Shown here piece by piece: positions 60,250 through 64,000 of a stretch of DNA of 64,000 nucleotides (the stretch's first letter is position 1; each line of letters begins with the position of its first letter). The translations under genes were made by a program, and so were the position numbers. The notes below the pieces were generated by a model. It worked only from the letters and a program-made list of their open reading frames with translations. It had not been told where the DNA came from and ran no database searches. The DNA comes from Hyphomicrobium_A sp963724945 (GTDB taxonomy: Bacteria; Pseudomonadota; Alphaproteobacteria; Rhizobiales; Hyphomicrobiaceae): the NCBI GenBank assembly GCA_963724945.1, contig CAVRWL010000003.1, positions 2,232,001 to 2,296,000 of the forward strand, given 5' to 3'.

Positions 60250-60954
60250 TCAGGCCGCAGCCTCGAGCACGCTCAGGAGCGCGCTCTCGATCATGCGGCG
60301 GCCGTCGGCGCCGCCGAGCGCCAGCTCGAACAGCCGCTCCGGGTGTGGCATCAGCCCCATGATGCGCCCCGTCTCGTCGCAGATCCCAGCGATGTTGCGC
60401 TGGGCCCCGTTGGGGTTGGCGGCGTCTGTGACCTCGCCGGCCTCGTCGCAATAGCGCAGCACGACGCGGCCCTCCTCCTCGAGCGCATCGAGCGTCGCTG
60501 CGTCGGCGAAATAGTTTCCTTCGGCGTGCGCCACCGGCAGGCGGATCACCTGGTCCTTGCGGTAGCACTTGGTGAAGAACGTATGATCGTTCTCGACCTT
60601 GAGCCACACGTCGCGGCAGATAAAGCGGAGCGAGGCGTTGCGCATCAAGACGCCCGGCAGAAGCCCCGACTCGCACAAGACCTGGAAGCCGTTGCAGATG
60701 CCGAGCACGGGCGTGCCGGCCTTGGCCTTGACGATGACGTCGCGCATGATCGGCGAGTGCGCGGCCATGGCGCCGCAGCGTAGGTAGTCGCCGTACGAGA
60801 AGCCGCCCGGCAAAATAATGAGATCGCACGCAGGCACGTTTGCATCGCCGTGCCAGACCATCTTCACGGGAAAGCCCGTGACCTGCTCCAGCGCGACCTT
60901 GATGTCGCGGTCGCAGTTGGAGCCGGGAAAGACGACAACGGCGGCGCGAATCAT
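60250..60954 (-). CDS. purQ: Phosphoribosylformylglycinamidine synthase subunit PurQ
   Basis: 234 aa class I glutamine amidotransferase that supplies ammonia to PurL. The nucleophile Cys is in PVLGICNGFQVLCESG, the catalytic His and Glu in GLMPHPERLFE near the C-terminus. The start MIRAAVVVFPGSNCDRD at 60954 matches the family, with AGAGGG upstream. The longer frame before it has no support. Confidence 0.96.
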   Translation of the reverse strand: MIRAAVVVFPGSNCDRDIKVALEQVTGFPVKMVWHGDANVPACDLIILPGGFSYGDYLRCGAMAAHSPIMRDVIVKAKAGTPVLGICNGFQVLCESGLLPGVLMRNASLRFICRDVWLKVENDHTFFTKCYRKDQVIRLPVAHAEGNYFADAATLDALEEEGRVVLRYCDEAGEVTDAANPNGAQRNIAGICDETGRIMGLMPHPERLFELALGGADGRRMIESALLSVLEAAA

Positions 60955-61061
60955 GCGGGGGTCCCTCTTGCGGACATTTAGCACAGGGGGGCGGCAGGTG
61001 CGATCTATGCCAGAATGCAACGCCATTGGCCATGCCCCCCACGGGTGCCGATTAAACGCGG

Positions 61062-61880
61062 CTATGTCTTCGGGCGGCGCAGGATCGCGACCGCCTGGTC
61101 CGGCTCCTTCGCTCCGCCCGGCAGGATCTGGAGGACCTCGAGCACAGGTGCGGCTAGCGCTGCAAAATGCCCGCGCGTGGTCCAGGCCGATAGGTAGTTG
61201 GAGCCTTCGAGCGCGTTGTTCCAGACGACGTAGGGCTGCGATTGAAGCTTGATGCGAACTTCGGGTGGGGCACGTGCCGCGGTGTAGGTCTCATCGCAGA
61301 AGGTGAGGAGCGCCAGGCCACCCGGCCGCAGGATGCGCCGGATTTCGGCGAGCCAGGCTTGCGCGGTTTGCTCGGACAGGTGCGTCAGAACGGAATGGGC
61401 GTAGACGAGGTCGATCGCGGCGTCATCCAGGTGGAGGGGCGGATGCAGAGCATTGGTGACGTAGCTTCCCGGAAGATTATCTGCGCACCAGCGGACGAGG
61501 TCTGGGTTGACGTCCGATCCGTGAAAGGCGCCGCCTGCGGCGATGATGTCGGATGCAAGCCAGCGCGCAATGCGGCCGCATCCGCAGCCGAAATCAAGCA
61601 CGTTGCGCGCAAGCCTCGTGTCGATGCCGTGCGCCTGCGCCAGATCGACGAACTTTGCCGCATCGGCGCGGCCCCGCTCGGAGAACCAGGCCTGCCGCGC
61701 GGTGCCGCTCGTTGCCACCCGGAAGTAAGGAGGCGGCATCGGTCGGCCATCGTCCACCGTCTCGGTGGGCTGGCCTGCGAGGCGCCGCTCAACGGCATGG
61801 TAGTAGGGACCGATGAGGCCGGTACGCTCCATGCCGCGGCGGATCAGGCGGCGCGCCTTCTTGAGCAGATGTCCCTGCAT
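61062..61880 (-). CDS. Class I SAM-dependent methyltransferase
   Basis: 272 aa. SAM motif I is VLDFGCGCGRIARWL near residue 100, the acidic loop FHGSDVNPDLVRWC follows, then DLVYAHSVLTHLSEQTAQAWL and RILRPGGLALLTF. This is the Methyltransf_11/12 type, often acting on small molecules or sugars. The N-terminus is basic and unusual (GHLLKKARRLIRRGMERTG). It is inserted between purS and purQ on the same strand, where no methyltransferase is usual, so a purine role is not implied. Substrate unknown. Confidence 0.82.
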   Translation of the reverse strand: MQGHLLKKARRLIRRGMERTGLIGPYYHAVERRLAGQPTETVDDGRPMPPPYFRVATSGTARQAWFSERGRADAAKFVDLAQAHGIDTRLARNVLDFGCGCGRIARWLASDIIAAGGAFHGSDVNPDLVRWCADNLPGSYVTNALHPPLHLDDAAIDLVYAHSVLTHLSEQTAQAWLAEIRRILRPGGLALLTFCDETYTAARAPPEVRIKLQSQPYVVWNNALEGSNYLSAWTTRGHFAALAAPVLEVLQILPGGAKEPDQAVAILRRPKT

Positions 61881-61928
61881 TCGCCATTGGCGGCTAGCTG
61901 CGAGGTGCCGGCCTCGCGTTCGCGATGG

Positions 61929-62171
61929 TCACGCCACCAGCTCGTAGGAGTAGTTCTCGATGACGGTGTTGGCGAGCAGGTCCTTGCACATGCGCTCGAC
62001 CGTCTCGCGCGCTCTCGCCTCGTTCGTCTCCTCGAGCTTGACCTCGATGTACTTGCCCTGGCGCACGTCGTTGACGCCGCCGATGCCAAGCGCTGAGAGC
62101 GCGTGCTCGATCGCCTTACCCTGCGGGTCGAGGACGCCGTTTTTGAGCGTGATGCGGATGCGCGCTTTCAT
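61929..62171 (-). CDS. purS: Phosphoribosylformylglycinamidine synthase subunit PurS
   Basis: 80 aa, normal size. MKARIRITLKNGVLDPQGKA, IGGVNDVRQGKYIEVKLEE and CKDLLANTVIENYSYEL are characteristic. PurS joins PurL and PurQ into the FGAM synthase complex. Start at 62171. Cotranscribed with the methyltransferase and purQ. Confidence 0.95.
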   Translation of the reverse strand: MKARIRITLKNGVLDPQGKAIEHALSALGIGGVNDVRQGKYIEVKLEETNEARARETVERMCKDLLANTVIENYSYELVA

Positions 62172-62188
62172 GGTTCGCTCTCGCGAAA

Positions 62189-62262
62189 GGCAGTCGGCAG
62201 TGAGGCAGTCGGCAGTGAGGCAGTCGGTAGGAAAAATTCCGCTTCTACTGCCTAATGCCGAC
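62189..62262. repeat. GGCAGT-type tandem repeat with inverted part
   Basis: The 15-base unit GGCAGTCGGCAGTGA occurs at 62189 and 62204 and a partial third at 62219. CTACTGCCTAATGCCGAC (62245-62262) is its imperfect inverse. Lies between purC and purS; same family as 45765-45857. Confidence 0.75.
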
Positions 62263-62277
62263 GGTCTGCTGCCGCAC

Positions 62278-63072
62278 TCAATTGGGCTTGCCGTTGGCGC
62301 CGGGATTGGAGGCGACGAGCACCGGTCCCATACCCTTTGCCGGACGGTTTCCGGTGAACACGCCCAAGCGGCGCGCAACTTCCTGATAGGCCTCGAGCAG
62401 ACCACCGAGGTCGCGGCGGAAGCGGTCCTTGTCGAGCTTGTCGGAGGTTGCGATGTCCCACAGGCGGCAGCAGTCGGGGCTGACCTCGTCGGCGAGCACG
62501 ATGCGCATGACCTCGTTGTCCCACAGCCGGCCGAACTCGACCTTGAAGTCGACGAGACGGATGCCGATGCCGAGGAAGAGGCCGACGAGGAAGTCGTTGA
62601 TGCGCAGCGCGAGCTGCATGATCTCGTCGATCTCCTGCGGCGTTGCCCAGCCGAACGCGGTGATGTGCTCCTCCGACACCATGGGATCGCCGAGCGCATC
62701 GTCCTTGTAGTAGAACTCGATGATGGAGCGCGGCAGCTGCATGCCTTCCTCCAGCCCGAGGCGCGTTGCGAGCGAACCTGCCGCGACATTGCGCACGACG
62801 ACCTCGAGCGGAACGATCTCGACTTCGCGAATGAGCTGCTCGCGCATGTTGAGGCGCTTGATGAAGTGCGTCGGCACGCCGATCTCGCCGAGCCGCAGGA
62901 AGATGTACTCAGAGATGCGATTGTTGAGCACCCCCTTGCCTTCGATCAACGCGTGCTTCTTGGCGTTGAAGGCGGTCGCGTCATCCTTGAAATGCTGCAC
63001 GAGCGTGCCCGGCTCCGGGCCCTCGTAGAGCACCTTGGCCTTGCCCTCGTAGATGCGGCGACGCTTGTTCAT
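62278..63072 (-). CDS. purC: Phosphoribosylaminoimidazole-succinocarboxamide synthase PurC
   Basis: 264 aa. SAICAR synthetase joins CAIR and aspartate using ATP. RRRIYEGKAKVLYEGPEPG, DDATAFNAKKHALIEGKG, LEVVVRNVAAGSLATRLG and GIRLVDFKVEFGRL are typical. The start at 63072 is MNKRRRIYEG with AAGG upstream. First gene of the purC-purS-(MTase)-purQ run. Confidence 0.96.
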   Translation of the reverse strand: MNKRRRIYEGKAKVLYEGPEPGTLVQHFKDDATAFNAKKHALIEGKGVLNNRISEYIFLRLGEIGVPTHFIKRLNMREQLIREVEIVPLEVVVRNVAAGSLATRLGLEEGMQLPRSIIEFYYKDDALGDPMVSEEHITAFGWATPQEIDEIMQLALRINDFLVGLFLGIGIRLVDFKVEFGRLWDNEVMRIVLADEVSPDCCRLWDIATSDKLDKDRFRRDLGGLLEAYQEVARRLGVFTGNRPAKGMGPVLVASNPGANGKPN

Positions 63073-63416
63073 TGAGCCTTGGTCCTTTGTCTCGAAGTTC
63101 TCAGTTTTGCGAGGGCACACATTACGCGCGGGCTCAGGCCAACTCGTTGAAATTACGATTTATTCTTGCCAGAGGACGACGCATGGGGGGTCGGCTCGCG
63201 TGGTCGGACACCCAGGCCGGACACTAGCCGAAGCGGGCCTCAGAAACAATCTTAAGGATCGTATCTTCGTAGGGTGTTGCTAACGCCCATCGACAGACGA
63301 TTGATCGGCGGCGGCCCCCGGGCTATGGCTGCCCGCCAACGGCCGTTTCGCACCCCGCGTAGCTGCAACCTGGCGCCCGGCAGGGGCTGCCATCACGTCC
63401 TCAGGTGGAGATCTGA
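63073..63416. other. Divergent intergenic region between purC and the DUF1476 gene
   Basis: No gene is seen in 344 bases. It must hold promoters for both directions. No PurR-like or other operator was recognised. Confidence 0.35.
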
Positions 63417-63749
63417 ATGACTACGTTCGATGATCGCGAGCAAGCATTCGAGAAGAAATTTGCGCTCGATCAAGACCTTAAGTTCCGGGCCGAAGCGCGG
63501 CGCAACAAGCTCCTGGCAGAGTGGGCCGCCGCCAAGCTCGGGATTATGGGGTCGGCGCTGGCCGATTACGTCAAGGCGGTGGTGCGGGCGGACCTCGAGG
63601 AGAAGGGCGACAACGACGTTTTCCGTAAGATTCGCAAGGACTTCGATGACGGCGGGGTCAACGTTCCCGACGCCGAGATCCGGCAGATGATGAGCGAGCT
63701 CCTGGCCAAGGCGGTGGGCGAGATCGAGGCCTCCACCCACAAGCCCTGA
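63417..63749 (+). CDS. ATPase inhibitor subunit zeta (DUF1476)
   Basis: 110 aa, the length of the alphaproteobacterial F1-ATPase zeta inhibitor. MTTFDDREQAFEKKFALDQD is the inhibitory N-terminal region; FRAEARRNKLLAEWAAAKLG and the C-terminal helices match the family. The protein blocks reverse rotation (ATP hydrolysis) of the F1FO synthase. GGTGGAG precedes the ATG. Its place beside purC is a standard marker of Hyphomicrobiales gene order. Confidence 0.93.
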   Translation: MTTFDDREQAFEKKFALDQDLKFRAEARRNKLLAEWAAAKLGIMGSALADYVKAVVRADLEEKGDNDVFRKIRKDFDDGGVNVPDAEIRQMMSELLAKAVGEIEASTHKP

Positions 63750-63755
63750 GGCCCC

Positions 63756-64000
63756 TCAAAGCCGGGCCAAAAAGCTGCCGAACCGCAAGACCCCCTCCGG
63801 CCATGGGCCATGGCCGGTCGCGGTCGTGACGTGGCCGCGAGGGCCCACCTCGACCGCCTCGGATCCCCAGGCGGCGGCGAAGTGCCGCGCGCGCTCAGGC
63901 CGGCAATAGGGATCGTCGGAGGAAACGAGCAGCATTGAGGGAAAGGGCATCCGTGCCAGCGGCACCGGCGCGAAGTCACGAGCCGACTGGGGCCATACAT
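63756..64000 (-). CDS. RBBP9/YdeN-family alpha/beta hydrolase, C-terminal part
   Basis: Only the last ~81 codons are in the window; the start lies beyond the right edge. PLARMPFPSMLLVSSDDPYC holds the acidic catalytic residue after the central strand, and GPRGHVTTATGHGPWPEGV the catalytic His. These small serine hydrolases have unclear substrates. Ends 7 bases from the DUF1476 stop on the opposite strand. Confidence 0.85.
   Translation of the reverse strand, partial: VWPQSARDFAPVPLARMPFPSMLLVSSDDPYCRPERARHFAAAWGSEAVEVGPRGHVTTATGHGPWPEGVLRFGSFLARL

Noticed and set aside
45765..62262. CRISPR array in the GGCAGT repeats
   Set aside because: Units are about 15 bases and contiguous, without unique spacers or cas genes.
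1..64000. tRNA, rRNA or tmRNA genes
   Set aside because: I looked in the larger intergenic regions and saw no cloverleaf with a CCA-side acceptor or rRNA-like blocks; a covariance-model search would be needed to be sure.

Overview
The window is GC-rich chromosomal DNA of an alphaproteobacterium, most likely in the Hyphomicrobiales (Rhizobiales). The evidence is gene content and order: a cckA-type hybrid kinase, a DUF1476 (F-ATPase inhibitor zeta) gene next to purC-purS-purQ-purL-bolA-grxD, recA and alaS in the same neighbourhood, and icd, trmJ and rpsD close together, plus DUF992, DUF2189 and MoxR families common in that order. No rRNA, tRNA or CRISPR array was seen. The genus cannot be fixed from the sequence alone.

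Layout. 0-4.6 kb: 3' end of the glucan glucosyltransferase opgH, the coupled pair ycjX-ycjF, a 28-residue membrane microprotein and two small unknown genes. 4.9-9.7 kb: a four-gene GldA/GldF/GldG-like ABC operon ending in a DUF4340 gene. 9.7-24.4 kb: a frameshifted membrane-anchored gene, a DUF2189 membrane protein behind an FNR/FixK-type box, a MoxR ATPase, dksA, a large MscS-family channel, cckA, a PilZ protein, two outer-membrane barrel genes, a TonB-like protein and several small genes. 24.9-37.7 kb: recA and alaS, separated by about 7 kb of accessory DNA (a hydroxyacid dehydrogenase, two small genes, a 460-bp repeat, and a divergent tetR/emrAB efflux locus with two palindromic operators), then a Kef-type antiporter. 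37.9-45.7 kb: DUF992, icd, a DUF433-like/TrmJ fusion, rpsD with a structured leader, a DUF2182-DUF1326 pair and a pqiA-like gene.

45.7-54.6 kb is a low-density accessory region. It holds palindromic and tandem repeats, an inverted second copy of the 460-bp repeat, a decayed three-Cys-motif partner (tcmP) gene, unknown relics, an RlpA-like gene, an RNA methyltransferase and a PRC-barrel protein. Three decayed fragments of the monothiol glutaredoxin gene grxD lie here, all in the same orientation as the full gene at 54.6-55.0 kb. 54.6-64 kb returns to core genes: grxD, bolA, purL, an arginase-family hydrolase, purQ, a SAM methyltransferase, purS, purC, DUF1476 and a partial RBBP9-type hydrolase.

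Functional themes are envelope homeostasis (opgH, mscS, pqiA, barrels, TonB-like, RlpA), cell-cycle and redox control (cckA, dksA, grxD/bolA, FNR box) and de novo purine synthesis (purL/Q/S/C). At least ten reading frames, including the core genes purL, grxD and bolA, carry single-base indels with good coding sequence on either side. This pattern fits consensus errors better than true gene loss, so those genes are listed as frame-disrupted and described as probably functional in the cell.
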